Positions 38,025-49,900 are shown, numbered from the stretch's first letter. The stretch is DNA of 64,000 bases from Flocculibacter collagenilyticus (GCF_016469335.1 NZ_CP059888.1:1798001-1862000); one strand, 5' to 3'. Numbers and translations are program-made. The notes: a model not told the origin generated them from the letters alone.

Positions 38025-39284
38025 GTGAAAATCAATTTTTCCTTTCTGCTAGCAAGAAAGTTTATAAACGGTAAACATGAGAACGGATTTATCGGCTTTA
38101 TTTCAAAGTCGTCAACATTGGGTATCGCACTGGGTGTTGCAGTATTAATTATTGCTTTGTCGGTAATGAATGGCTTTCAACGTGAACTAGTTAATCGCTT
38201 ATTATCATTTGTACCACATGTTGAATTAATTGCCGTCGAGCAGCCAATCGATAATTGGGAAAGTAAGTTAGCAATCATTGAAAACCACCCTCAAGTATTA
38301 GCCGCGGCACCATTAATAAAATTAACGGGTATGTTGCAAAAGGGAGAAAAATTAAAAGCGCTAGAAATACGTGCAATTGTGCCTGAATTCGAACAAAGAG
38401 TGTCTTCAATTAAGCCTTATATAATTAGTGGTGATTTTTCTTCAATCAGTAGCAAATATAATAGCGACGAAAACGCAGGTATTGTGATTGGTCAGCTATT
38501 GGCAAAAGAGCTTAACATTGATGTGGGTGACGAAGTTCAGCTGCTTTTACCAAATAAATCGAGTACCAAAAAGCTGTTATCGCCAAAGCTAGCAAGATTC
38601 AAAGTAAGCGCAATATTTCGTTTGGGCGGGCAGTTAGATGGCGGTTTAGCTTATATTAATTTAAACCAAGCAAGAGCGTTAGTGGGTATTCCAGCTGATG
38701 CTGTTTCTGGGATCAGATTAAAAATTAATGACGTATTTAACGCGCCTATTATTGCCCGCGAAATAGGGTTAAATCTAAATCATTACGTGTATCTTATGGA
38801 TTGGCTGCGCACCCACGGGCACCTTTACCAAGACATCATGTTAGTTAAGACCATTATGTATATTGCCCTGACGTTAGTAATCGCTGTTGCGTGTTTTAAC
38901 ATTGTCTCCACGTTAGTGATGACAGTAAAAGAAAAGCAAAGTGAAATCGCTATTCTTAAAACAATGGGAATAAAAGATATTCAAATAACACTAGCATTTA
39001 TGTTTGTGGGGATGATAAATGCGTTAATGGGCATCGTGATTGGTATCGCATTTGGCATATTACTCACACTAAATCTAACGAATATTTTTAAATGGTTAGA
39101 GCAGCTTTCAGGCGAGACATTTTTGAAACAGGATGTGTATTTTATTGACTTCATTCCTGTGGAACTTCAAATAGCAGATGTATTAATAGTACCCGTTATC
39201 GCATTAGTATTAGCGTTGCTAGCAACTTTATATCCCGCTAGAGTCGCAACCAAGGCAGATCCTGCCACTGTATTAGGGCAGTAA
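38025..39284 (+). CDS. lolE: Lipoprotein-releasing ABC transporter permease LolE
   Basis: A 419-residue permease with the same layout as LolC: TM1 (STLGIALGVAVLIIALSVMNGFQREL), a periplasmic domain and three C-terminal TM helices ending PARVATKADPATVLGQ. It pairs with LolC to bind lipoproteins. The start is a GTG at 38025, supported by a strong AGGAAGG at 38014-38020. Confidence 0.95.
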   Translation: MKINFSFLLARKFINGKHENGFIGFISKSSTLGIALGVAVLIIALSVMNGFQRELVNRLLSFVPHVELIAVEQPIDNWESKLAIIENHPQVLAAAPLIKLTGMLQKGEKLKALEIRAIVPEFEQRVSSIKPYIISGDFSSISSKYNSDENAGIVIGQLLAKELNIDVGDEVQLLLPNKSSTKKLLSPKLARFKVSAIFRLGGQLDGGLAYINLNQARALVGIPADAVSGIRLKINDVFNAPIIAREIGLNLNHYVYLMDWLRTHGHLYQDIMLVKTIMYIALTLVIAVACFNIVSTLVMTVKEKQSEIAILKTMGIKDIQITLAFMFVGMINALMGIVIGIAFGILLTLNLTNIFKWLEQLSGETFLKQDVYFIDFIPVELQIADVLIVPVIALVLALLATLYPARVATKADPATVLGQ

Positions 39285-39307
39285 AAAACATTAATTTAAG
39301 GATGAAC

Positions 39308-39745
39308 ATGACAATAACACTGCAACCAGTGTCGCAAAAAAATTATGAAGATGTTTGTGACCTTGAAGTCGCAAAAGACCAAGAAGACTATGTAGCAGAA
39401 AATATGTGGTCTATTGTGGAGTCTACATTTAACGAAGGCTATGAAACCCGAGCAATTTATCGTGACGATAAAGTGGTGGGGTTCTTTATGTGGGTAAAAG
39501 AGTCAATAGAAAAAATCTCAATTTGGCGCTTTATGGTAGACAGTCAACATCAGAATCAAGGGATTGGGAGAAAAGCGCTAACTATTGCATTAGATGAAAT
39601 TAAGCAAGTACCTAAACTGAAAGAGATTGAAATTTGTTATCAGCCAGATAACCCAGTTGCAGGTGACTTCTATGGTAGTTTTGGCTTTATTGAAGTAGGC
39701 ATGGACGAAGATGATGACGACATGTTGGCGATTATCAAACTTTAA
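39308..39745 (+). CDS. GNAT N-acetyltransferase (BltD/SpeG-like)
   Basis: A 145-residue GNAT enzyme with the acetyl-CoA loop QHQNQGIGRKAL in motif A and a late NPVAGDFYGSFGFIEVG (motif B). The N-terminal layout (YEDVCDLEVAKDQEDYVAENMWSI) resembles diamine/spermidine acetyltransferases of the BltD type. This is suggestive because putrescine-forming aguA/aguB lie 4 kb away, but the substrate is inferred. An ATG at 39302 overlaps the AAGGA ribosome binding site (39298-39302), so the ATG at 39308 is preferred. It follows lolE by 23 bases. Confidence 0.85.
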   Translation: MTITLQPVSQKNYEDVCDLEVAKDQEDYVAENMWSIVESTFNEGYETRAIYRDDKVVGFFMWVKESIEKISIWRFMVDSQHQNQGIGRKALTIALDEIKQVPKLKEIEICYQPDNPVAGDFYGSFGFIEVGMDEDDDDMLAIIKL

Positions 39746-39854
39746 AGAAAATAACTGAAATCAGCTAAGCTTGTCGCACTCAAGAATGGCTAATGAAATA
39801 GTAAATTTTTAAGGTTATACTTTTGTTTTTACTCAGCATGTCATTCGGAATAGT

Positions 39855-42731
39855 ATGTTTAGTCGTCGTTTTATTCGCTCTTCACTGTTAGGTTTTTGGT
39901 TAGGTTTCTGCTCAACGATTAGCTTCTCGCTTATATCGATTCCTGTGGCTAATGCCCAAGCGTCACAAGCCACAACAAATATATCAAGCGAGCACTACGA
40001 AAAGGCATTAAGTGCGTTTAATAAAGAAGACTATGATGTGTCTTTTATCCACTTAAAAAACGCACTGAAAGACAATCCATCACATTTACCTGCCAAGGTG
40101 TTGTATGGCAGGCTACTACTGAAAAATGCCTACTATGAAGAAGCGGTAGAAGAATTTAAGGAAGCATTAAAGCAAGGCGCAGATATTAATTTAGTGCTGC
40201 ATCCGTTAGGTAATGCCTTAATTTTGCTGCGCAAATTTGAAGAAATACTGCAGTTAGACAACCCAGCCAACTTAACCAAGTCAAATCAATTTGAGCTGTT
40301 AATGCTAAAAGCAGAAGCAAATGCAGCATTAAAAAATACAAATGAAGCTGAGCAATCATTTAAAGCAGCATTGAAATTGTATCCTGACAATGTGCGCGCA
40401 TTAAATGGGCTAGCATGGTTTTATATTTCAAATAAACAAATTCCCCTTGCTAATGCGTTAATTGAAAACGCAATAATAAAAACGCCTAACAATGCGAGAA
40501 CATGGCATTTGAAAGGGCAATTGGCGCAATATCAAAAAGATACATCTACAGCGTTAAAACATTTCAAACAAGCTTATCAGCTAGATAGCAAAGATCCCGT
40601 CATCATGAGGTCTTTGGCAAACACCTATTTTGAAAATGGAAACTTTCTAGAAGCTAAAACAATTGCAGACTCAATTTTAACGCAAACTCCTGACGATCCG
40701 CATACGCTTTTATTGCTCAGCAGAATTGCACTTGAACTTGATGACCAAGATGAAGCAACAAGAATTAAAGAAAAGCTAACTACTCAGCTGGCGAATTATT
40801 CAGACGCAAAGTTTCAAGAAAACAATGAATTACTAGTAGTAAGTGCGATTCTTTCGTTCGCAAATAACAATACTGAAAAGGCAAGAACAGACTTAAACAA
40901 CTATCTACAAAATAATCCAAACGATTTAAATGCTGTTTCACTACTTGCGTCAGTATTTATTGCTCAAGAGCAGGATGCAAAAGCCATTCAATTACTTGAA
41001 AAATATGCTTCGGTGGTGAAACAAGACGTAAGCTTATCAGCTAAGTTAGTTAACTTATATCTTAAAAATAATAAGCAATATCGTGCGAACATCATTGTTG
41101 ACGATTTGCTTGCCGCGAATCCAAACAACAAAGAAGTGTTAGTCCTTGCTTCGAAAGTATATTTCTCTGGCCAGCAGTATAATAAAGCAATACAAATATT
41201 AGAGCAGTCTAGCAACAGTGAAAGCGATGCTTTCTTAATGTTAGTTAAAGGCATGATCTATGTTGAAACGGGTAAATACGAACAAGCGTTGCAACTGTCA
41301 GAAAAATTACTGGCGGTGGATAGCGCTCAAATAGACTTTTTAAATTTACAAGCTGCAAGCTTAATTAAGCTGAATAGAAATAGCGAAGCACAAGAAGCGG
41401 TCACTAAAATTTTAAATCAAGAACCTGATAATTTTGCGGCTCAATTCAATCAAGCAAACCTATATATTAAGAGCCAGAAATACGCTGACGGTAAGAAAGT
41501 TTTAGAAAAACTGCTTGACGAAAGAGCAAAACATACCCAATCAACCTTTATGTTAGCCATTGCCGAGTTCGGACTTAACAATTACAACGACGCAATAAGC
41601 CATCTAGAAAGCTTACATATTGCCCAGCCAAAAAATTTGAAAGTACTTGAGCAATTGGTTAACTACTATACAGAAGTTAAGCGTGATGAAGACGTGCTTA
41701 AAACAATCAGCAAACTAGAGCGACTTAACTTTTTAGAGCCAAACTATATTTTTAAACGCGCTAATATTCTTATTAAACAAGGTGAAATATTAAAAGCGAA
41801 AGAACAACTAAATATTTTGCTTCCTTTATGGCGAACTCAACCAGAAAAGTTACTAAGCCTAGCACTAAAGCAAAAGCAAATAGGTGACTTTGAAGGTGCC
41901 AAAGACAGCCTTAATAAAGCGATAAAAGAAAAGCCGGAGTCATTAATTTATCCGCTGGAGCTTGTGAAGCTATTGCTTGAAACAAATAAGCTAGATGAAG
42001 CTAGTGTTCAGTTAGATAAGTTAACTATTTCTCATCAAAATGACCCGAATGTCATGATGTTAAAAGGCGATCTCGCTGTTAAAAATGAAGCGCTATCAAC
42101 AGCCCATGATTGGTACGTTAAAGCGCTTAGTGAAGATAGCCAGTTTACCTTGATAGCAATTAAGTTATACCAGCTTGCCAAGCAGGGCATTAAAGAAAAA
42201 GAGTTTGTTAATTTAGTAAAAAAAATGCTTGAACAGCAGCCAGCACGTATAAACGATAAAAAAATTGAGCAACATTACTCAATTTTGAAGCGAGTTCTGG
42301 CTGATCACTTTATTAATGCTAATCAACCTAACAAAGCATTGCCTTATTATGAGCAGTTAACTAAAACAGAAATGTTTAAAAACGATCCAATGCTATACAA
42401 CAACTTAGCGAATTTATACCTAGAGAAACAGCCGCAACTTGCACTTGAAACCATTAACAAAATTCCACCATCACAATCAAATACCGCGCATATTTTAGAC
42501 ACAAAAGGCTGGATCCTCACAAAACTGAATCGCTTTGAAGAAGCACTCACGTTGCTAAGGCAAGCCAGTGTAATGGACTCAACCAATGCCTCTATTCTTT
42601 ATCATCTAGGATATACATTAGTGAAATTAAACCGTATTGAAGATGCAAAAGTAGAGTTGAATAAAGCGTTAGAAGTTGCTGAAAATGAAAAAGAGCAAGC
42701 TAGGCTCACTAAGCTTCTTGAGTCGTTGTAA
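39855..42731 (+). CDS. Large TPR protein, PrsT-like
   Basis: A 958-residue secreted or periplasmic protein with a signal peptide (1-36, ending ANA-QA) and more than 20 tetratricopeptide repeats over its whole length (for example AWFYISNKQIPLANALIENAI; LNRFEEALTLLRQASVMD). Length and uninterrupted TPR architecture match the PEP-CTERM-system TPR protein PrsT (TIGR02917), which is usually near exopolysaccharide/EpsH genes. No PEP-CTERM or exosortase gene is visible here, so the system assignment is tentative. It is convergent with the small minus-strand genes at 42752-43674. Confidence 0.8.
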   Translation: MFSRRFIRSSLLGFWLGFCSTISFSLISIPVANAQASQATTNISSEHYEKALSAFNKEDYDVSFIHLKNALKDNPSHLPAKVLYGRLLLKNAYYEEAVEEFKEALKQGADINLVLHPLGNALILLRKFEEILQLDNPANLTKSNQFELLMLKAEANAALKNTNEAEQSFKAALKLYPDNVRALNGLAWFYISNKQIPLANALIENAIIKTPNNARTWHLKGQLAQYQKDTSTALKHFKQAYQLDSKDPVIMRSLANTYFENGNFLEAKTIADSILTQTPDDPHTLLLLSRIALELDDQDEATRIKEKLTTQLANYSDAKFQENNELLVVSAILSFANNNTEKARTDLNNYLQNNPNDLNAVSLLASVFIAQEQDAKAIQLLEKYASVVKQDVSLSAKLVNLYLKNNKQYRANIIVDDLLAANPNNKEVLVLASKVYFSGQQYNKAIQILEQSSNSESDAFLMLVKGMIYVETGKYEQALQLSEKLLAVDSAQIDFLNLQAASLIKLNRNSEAQEAVTKILNQEPDNFAAQFNQANLYIKSQKYADGKKVLEKLLDERAKHTQSTFMLAIAEFGLNNYNDAISHLESLHIAQPKNLKVLEQLVNYYTEVKRDEDVLKTISKLERLNFLEPNYIFKRANILIKQGEILKAKEQLNILLPLWRTQPEKLLSLALKQKQIGDFEGAKDSLNKAIKEKPESLIYPLELVKLLLETNKLDEASVQLDKLTISHQNDPNVMMLKGDLAVKNEALSTAHDWYVKALSEDSQFTLIAIKLYQLAKQGIKEKEFVNLVKKMLEQQPARINDKKIEQHYSILKRVLADHFINANQPNKALPYYEQLTKTEMFKNDPMLYNNLANLYLEKQPQLALETINKIPPSQSNTAHILDTKGWILTKLNRFEEALTLLRQASVMDSTNASILYHLGYTLVKLNRIEDAKVELNKALEVAENEKEQARLTKLLESL

Positions 42732-42751
42732 TGCATTTACTATACAACCTA

Positions 42752-43093
42752 TCATTTTTGAACTCGCTCAAGAAGCTCATTAATATGCTGACTATCTTTT
42801 AATGCAGCTTCTATTTTATTGAATAAGGTTTTATACACGACACTGCTGGAAATTTTTTCGCCAAGTGCGTGGGTTAGAGTTTGAGTAATAATAGCTTGGC
42901 GAGCATCATCAACTGAAGTTATATGTTTTAAGTTCAAGGAAGTTGTGATTTGTTCCACTATGTCAGTTGTATTCTTTATGCTGGGTGAATCTGTTGGAAT
43001 TGAGTTTGAAACATTGGCAGTATTTTCGCTAGTCCTGCGATGTTTTGATTTACTCGTATATGCACTGGGAAGCTGACTGCTCTTATTTATCAT
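42752..43093 (-). CDS. Hypothetical protein beside the giant RHS gene
   Basis: A 113-residue unrecognised protein. The first ~45 residues are Ser/Thr/Lys-rich and probably disordered; residues 45-113 are predicted helical (DIVEQITTSLNL ... TLTHALGEKISSSVVYKTLFNKIEAALKD ... INELLERVQK). There is no signal peptide and no Cys. The ATG is preceded by GAGAG-type purines. It lies 20 bases downstream of the TPR gene on the same strand, so the two are probably one operon, divergent from the giant gene. An accessory or chaperone role is only suggested by position. Confidence 0.7.
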   Translation of the reverse strand: MINKSSQLPSAYTSKSKHRRTSENTANVSNSIPTDSPSIKNTTDIVEQITTSLNLKHITSVDDARQAIITQTLTHALGEKISSSVVYKTLFNKIEAALKDSQHINELLERVQK

Positions 43094-43113
43094 TGCTTTC
43101 GCTCTCTACAGTA

Positions 43114-43674
43114 TCAATGCTTACTGTGATAAATATCAAGTAAATGCGTTTTATCTGTTGCTTCTTGCTCGTCAGTGTTATCGTTTTGTTGACTCGTGGA
43201 CTCAGACTCACTCGGTATAGACAAGCGCGTTAGCATTAATTGCATATCGTTATTTAAGCTAGGATTATCTTGATTTAATGCTATTCCTTGTTCAATACTC
43301 GTCGTTGCTGCGGTAAGATTGCTCTCAAAAATATGTAATAGTCCTTGTGCAAATGCTGCTAAGTAACCTTGTGTATGTGCGATGAGTGGCTGTAGCGTAA
43401 GGCGTGATGCTTCATACTCTTCTAAAGTGGCTAATAAAAGGCCCAACTGAAAACGTGCGATAGACAATTCTGGCGCATAGGTAATTGCTTGTTGGTAGCT
43501 AGTAACGGCTCTTTCATACTCACCCGTTTGCGCCAAAATGGCTGCGTCTAAAAAATATAACTGCCCGTGTTCTGGGTAGTTCTGTAACCCTGTTTGCACT
43601 TCTTGTTGTGCTAACAAATATTCCTGCTGAGACATCAGTGTGGTAATGCGACTAATGTAGTGCTCAATGGTCAT
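43114..43674 (-). CDS. Small cytoplasmic TPR protein divergent from the giant RHS gene
   Basis: A 186-residue protein with no signal peptide. Residues 1-140 form about four TPR-like helix pairs (EYLLAQQEVQTGLQNYPEHGQLYFLDAAI; EYERAVTSYQQAITYAPELSIARFQLGLLL; LTAATTSIEQGIALNQDN), followed by an acidic Ser/Glu/Asp-rich tail. The ATG at 43674 has AGGA at good spacing. Small soluble TPR proteins such as SycD/LcrH act as secretion chaperones, and the close divergent placement next to the giant surface/toxin gene makes that an attractive but untested role. It is co-directional with the 42752 gene. Confidence 0.8.
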   Translation of the reverse strand: MTIEHYISRITTLMSQQEYLLAQQEVQTGLQNYPEHGQLYFLDAAILAQTGEYERAVTSYQQAITYAPELSIARFQLGLLLATLEEYEASRLTLQPLIAHTQGYLAAFAQGLLHIFESNLTAATTSIEQGIALNQDNPSLNNDMQLMLTRLSIPSESESTSQQNDNTDEQEATDKTHLLDIYHSKH

Positions 43675-43993
43675 AACATCCTGCTTTTAAAAATGGGTCA
43701 AAAAATCTAAGCCGCAAGAGTAAAAGATTTAATGGTGTGACTCAATCTTTACCTATATGTTTTTTGTATTTTGTGACGGTTATTTACTGTAATCATGCAA
43801 GAAGCCATTACAGATACCATCTGTAAGTAACTGATAAAAATAATGATTTAGTATTAGTTTCAGAAAACTCAAAAAAATTAAAAAAAATCGCTAAACATTT
43901 TTCTCATTTCTTGGACTTATTAGGATAACTGTATCAGTAGGTACCGATTGCACGGTGCCAACAGAAAAATATTAAAGAAAAAGGAACGGAAAC
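43675..43993 (+). promoter_or_regulatory. Intergenic control region of the giant RHS gene
   Basis: This 319-bp A/T-rich gap holds the promoters of the divergent TPR gene and the giant gene; no gene is seen. Two structures stand out: a perfect 8-bp inverted repeat with a 3-base spacer (43808-43815/43819-43826), resembling an operator, and a leader hairpin (GGTACCG at 43940-43946 with CGGTGCC at 43953-43959, one G-T pair), 21 bases before the AAGGA ribosome binding site (43981-43985). No known riboswitch consensus was recognised. Confidence 0.5.
43808..43826. repeat. Perfect 8-bp inverted repeat, possible operator
   Basis: TTACAGAT and ATCTGTAA flank ACC. Its compact, symmetric form in the gap between divergent genes suggests a dimeric regulator site. 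No T-tract follows, so a terminator is unlikely. Confidence 0.45.
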
Positions 43994-46900
43994 GTGGTTG
44001 CAATTGTTTCAGGTGACGCAGCAGGTCTATTTAATTCATCAATATCATCACTCGGCCAACAAGGGGCGGTAGGTCAAGCAGGCATTGGTCAAGCCAATGA
44101 ACAAGTCTTTATTAATGCCATGACAGGTAACTTAATTGTTCAAGGGCGAGATGATAAATTATCAGCATTAGGTGCAGACTTTGGTGTATTACGTACATAC
44201 AATAGCTTGGGTAGCATCAATGATAACAATGGTGACGATAACTGGCGTCTTGGTTTCTTAAGTTCAGTGACTGACTACACTGGTAGTTCAGTAAAGCGTG
44301 TGACGGCTGACGGCGCGGTGCAAACCTTTACTTATAACGCCATTGAGGGCGCGTACATCAGTACCGATGGTCGTGGTGCACACGACAAAATGGTACGAGA
44401 TGGTGCAGACTGGGTATACACAGAAGGAACAAGTCTTGCCTCAATGCGATATGCCGCTGATGGCAAGCTTAAGAGTATTGTTGATAAAAATGGCAAAGGG
44501 CAACACTTTGTGTATGCCAATGGTCGCCTAGCAAAAGTACTGACAGATAATACGAACGGACAAACGACCACGACGTTTAATTATAATGCCGCACAGCAGC
44601 TGGAATCGATAACACTTAATAGTGATGATGCGACGACTCAGGCAGTATACAAGTATGAATATGATACACAAGGTCGCCTAGAGCATGTACGAGTTGACTT
44701 AACACCAGATAATGCAACAGACCAAAAAGAATATGTTACAAGCTACACCTACACCAGCAACACATCAGACCAATTACAAACCTTAACGCAGTCAGATGGT
44801 ACCACGCTAACCTTTCAATACTACAATAGCGGTAAAATTCATAAAGTGACTGATGGTGAGAACCATACAACGACTTACCGTTATTCTGATAATAGCTCTA
44901 CTATTACTGTTGACGGTACAGAAATAAAACTAGGTTACGATGATGAAGGAAAGCTGCTTTCACGTACGGCAACTGTTAATGGACAAGAAGTTACAACAAA
45001 GTACAGCTATGACGCGAGTGATAACCTAGAGACTATTACTGACGGACTGGACAATACGGTAACGTTTGGTTATGACGCAATGGGTAATCAAATAAGTCAG
45101 CAAGACGCGCAAGGAAATCGTGTTGAGCGAATATATAACGATAATAATCAAGTTATTATTGAGACTGTCTTTAATGTGCCCGATCCTGATGGAGATGGCA
45201 TTGATGTACCCAGAGATCCGCAATCTACTCGTATGGTGTATGATGATCAACAGCGATTACGCTTTATTGTTTCAGCGCAAGGTGATGTGACAGAGTACCG
45301 CTACAATACACTAGGCCAACGAGAATCACAGCGTATCTATGTTGATAATGGCTATGACCTTTTATCGCTTGGCTATGATGATAGACTGACGGAATCTCAA
45401 TTAACAGATTGGCTCGCGACACTCACTAATTTTAATACTAATGGCATTTTATTAACAGAGTATGAATATAATTTTAGAGGCCAGCTTCAACATCAAACTC
45501 ATTTTGAAAGTGTAGATACAAATGGTAACGGTAAAACACAAACCGCTACAACTACCACATTTTTGTACGATGCCCAAGGTCGTTTATTAGCTAAAACTAC
45601 ACCTGAATTGCAACAAACAGCATATAGTTACGATGGACTCGGTCGTGTTGTACACGAATATGACACTGTCAAGGTTACATCGGCTGTAGATATGTCAAAC
45701 GTTGAGCAACGTACGATTATTAGCAGCCACCAATATGATTCAAGCCAGCAAAAAATTAGTGTGACGGATGCTGAAGGTCTAGTGACGACTACGCTTTATG
45801 ATAATGCTGGGCGTGTCATTTCAACTTCTCAAGGCAACAGTACTGATACATCTGCACTAGGACACCATGCTTATTATTATGACGCTCATGGCCGACAAGT
45901 TGCACAACGCCACCAAAATGGTGCCATAAGCTATCAACTCTACGATGATGCTGGGCGACTACAGTATAGTGTTGACCGTGCTGGTGCTGTAACTGAATAT
46001 CATTATGATAAAGCCAGCCGATTAGTAGGCACGTATCAATATAGTCAATTAATTTCCACATCCGCATGGCTAGATAGTGCGTCTGCATCCTTAGAAAAAA
46101 CGAATGATAAGCTAAATGCACTTTCAGACATTGAAACTAAGCTAGTTAATAATGCATCACGTGATAAGTCAGCGGATCGCTCCACTTCAATCCAATATGA
46201 TGCGGCTGGCCGTAAAACACTAGAAATTGACGCCAGTAATTATGCCACTGAGTATCGATATGATGGCACGGGAAGATTAACCCATACGATTTCTTTTGCG
46301 GATGCTGGCGTGACCACATTCAATGCCAATGCAGCTAAAAGTGCAGCCAGAGTTGCCCGATATTTTTACAATCAAGACGGTGAGCGTATTGCCAGTATTG
46401 ATGGCGAAGGCTATGTCACAGAGTATCACTACGATAGTGCGGGACAGTTAATTGCTGAGCGAAAGTTTGCAAGCGCGTTAAATTTATCGAATCAAGAAAT
46501 CATCACTCGCCCTCTTGTATTACTTATACCAGTTGCAAATATTCAGGAAGATCGAACAACACAGTATCGTTACGATGGTCGAGGACAGCAAATTGTGTCG
46601 GTGACTCCTGAAGGCAAAGTTACAAAGACCAATTACACCTCTGAAGGTAAAGTAGAGACGGTACGTGAATATGCTAACCGTGAAGTTCATATTGGAATAG
46701 GTGGGCGAGTTCAATTACCAGTTGAAAGCCAACATGACAGTATTACCACGTATACCTATAACGAACGCGGACAAATTAAGACGCAAACACAGCAGCCAAA
46801 TAATAAGCTAACCACTTATTATTATGATGCTCAAGGGCGTTTAATTGGTACAAAAGTAGAAGATACTGATACAACTATATCGCGAACGCAGTTGTTAAGT

Positions 46901-49900
46901 CTTGATGAATTAGGACGTGAAGTAGGTGCCTTGAATGGCATTGAAAGTGAAGGTGTCACGATTAGCGCAGAAAAAATCGCAAAAGCGCTAGAAACGAACG
47001 GTATACAACACAACTATGATGCATCAGGCCGTTTAATCAGTAGCACTGATAGGGAAGGCCATAGTACTTTTTACTATTACACCGTCCGAGGTAAGCTTGC
47101 CGCAACAATTGATGGTGCTGGAAATGTGCAAAGCATGGGCTATAACACGTTCGGAGAGCAAACGAGCGTACGCCGTTACGCTGCGCCTATTAATGCATTA
47201 GATACCTTATCAGGTGGTGATATTGCAGATATAGCTGATACCTTATCTAATCTTGCCAGTCAACAAGACAGTCAGATCACAAGTACATACACTAAACGTG
47301 GCCTGCTTAACACAGTAAGTGATTTGGCCGGAGGCCATACCGATCGGAATTATAATGCATATGGTGAGGTTGACTCACTTACCACGACATTAACAGATGA
47401 TACTGTACGACTAGACAGCTTTACTTATGATAACCGCGGTTTGAAAAGGCATACAACGATTGATAGTGACGGCCAAGCGGTTAAAACCTCTATGGAATAC
47501 GATGCCTTTGGCCGTATTATCAAAACAATTGATGGTAATGAGAATGCTCGCACCATTACCTACCAAGATCAAGTCGGTAAAACCATTACTTACTATGAAA
47601 CTACACATGGTACGGTTAATGAGGTCATGGAGGTCGATGTATTCGGCCGAGTGATTAATACTACGGATGCACTAGGCGTTGTAACTTCTACGTACTATGA
47701 CGAGAGTGAGAGACAAAAATTAGTATTAAATGCTGACGGTGGTGGCACACAATATACCTACAATGTGCACGGCCAATTAACCGATATTGTTAAAGGTGAG
47801 GTCAAAGATAACGCATTAATTAATACCTTAACGCATATTCATTATGGGTATAACGAAAATGGCGATAAGGTAACTGAAACTCAGGGATATCAAAGTGATA
47901 ACCCAATCACGACAACCTATGAATATGATGGTAATCAACGCCTTGTATCAAAAGTGGTTGATAAACATGAAAATGGCTTGAACTTACGTACAGATTACAT
48001 GTATGACGGTGCAGGACAATTGGTAGGAAGCACAGATGCATCGGGGGCAGTTACACGATATATATATGATGGTAAAGGCCAAAGAATTTACCAATTAGCA
48101 GCAGATAACAGCCTTACAAAAAATCACTATGATCCAGCTGGAAGAGTGGTTGCTTACACGCAATATCAAGATGCTATCAGTGATACATTAGCAGGCGACA
48201 AAGCAACAAGTGCTTACACGCTAGATATGATTGACGGGTGGAAAAAAGGAACCTCACACACATCATATACAGTATACGACCAAGCTGGACGAGCACGCTT
48301 TGATATTGATGCCGAAGGTAGCGTACTGGAAAAAGTATATAACGCAAAAGGGCAAGTGATCGAGTCAATACGCTATGCGCAGCGTATCGACTTAACTGAA
48401 GAGCAACAATCTGCCTTGCTACTTGGTGGTATGAATGACAAGGCATTAGCTGCATTACGTCCTAAATTAGATGTAACAACAGATCAAATTACAGCGTCTA
48501 TTTATGATGATAACGGCCAAGCTGTATACAGCTTACAAAAGCTAAGTAATGGGCAGGCGCAAGTAAAGTCGAGCCGATATGATGCAGCAGGGTTATTAAT
48601 ACAAACAGAAGCTTATGCTCATACTATTGATTATAAAGCAGATTATGATCTTGTCTCTATCGAGCAAGCACTCAACGTTGAAAATGATGAAGCTAAAAAC
48701 CGTGGAACCCAATTGTTTTATGATAAAGCGGGACGCTTACGCTTTACAGTTGATGATTTAGGTGGAGTAACCGAGCAAGTTTACGACGCAGTTGGCCGTC
48801 AAGCGCAAACAGTTGTTTATGCAACGTCCTTACGTGAGCACAATGATTTTACTTTATCTAAAGCATTTAGCAATGAGACACTAACATATGGCATGCTATC
48901 TGGCTTATTTGCACAAATTAGTGAAGGCACAGACCGTGTAACGCGCAACGAATACGACAAGGCGGGACGCCTTACATCACGAATAGATGCTGAACAACAC
49001 GTTGAATCTTGGACTTATTATCAGAATGGGCAAAAAGCAACGTACACAAACCAAAATCAAGATACATGGTACTACGTGTATGATAAAGCAGGACGCTTAA
49101 CCCGTGAAGTAACACCTGCTGTTAAAGGGTATTGGAATGCTACCGAGGAATTGAAAGGTAGCGAAGTGTTAGGCCGTCAAGTAACAGAAATAAAATATGA
49201 TGGCTTAGGGAATGTGAAATCACGCCTTCAAGGCCACATCATAGTCGCAAATGCTGATGAGAAGCTAACGCCAGAACAAATAAAATCGGTAGTATTACTC
49301 AATACACGCGAAAGCTCGTTTGAATACGATGCGCTAGGTCGACAAACTGAAATCATAGAGCCGAGTGCCAATAATGCTGCTACAAGCCAAGTGGAAGTAA
49401 CTTATAACGCATTAGGTCAAGCTGTCGTTAACCACATCAAAACGACAGATAATGAAGGGCAAGCACAGAATATTTATAGCTATAAAGTGTTCAATGAGGT
49501 TGGCAAAGTGGCCTATGATGTGGACGCAGCAGGCTATGTAACAGGCTATCAATATGACACGCGCGGCAATGTAATCGCACTGACGCGCTATGCAGAAAAG
49601 CTAGATACAACTGAACTAGATAACTGGGAAGCAGGGGAAGCGCTGTCTCTTAGTCAAGTTATAGAGCAATTTAATAACGCCTCAGGTCGTATAGTTTCAA
49701 CGGTGTATAACACCTTGAACCAAAAAGTTAGCGTAAAGCAACCAAGTATTACTTATGCAACGATAACTACAACAGGCCAAGTACGACAGAGCGCTGGTCA
49801 ACCTGAAACAAGTTACACATATAACGCATTCGGTGATATCACTAAGCAAAGTGAACGTATATCGAATGATTCACACGCACATACCTATTACTACTACGAT

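Noticed and set aside
43860-43993. c-di-GMP or other riboswitch in the leader of the giant gene
   Set aside because: Only one simple hairpin is visible and no known riboswitch consensus (such as GEMM) could be recognised.
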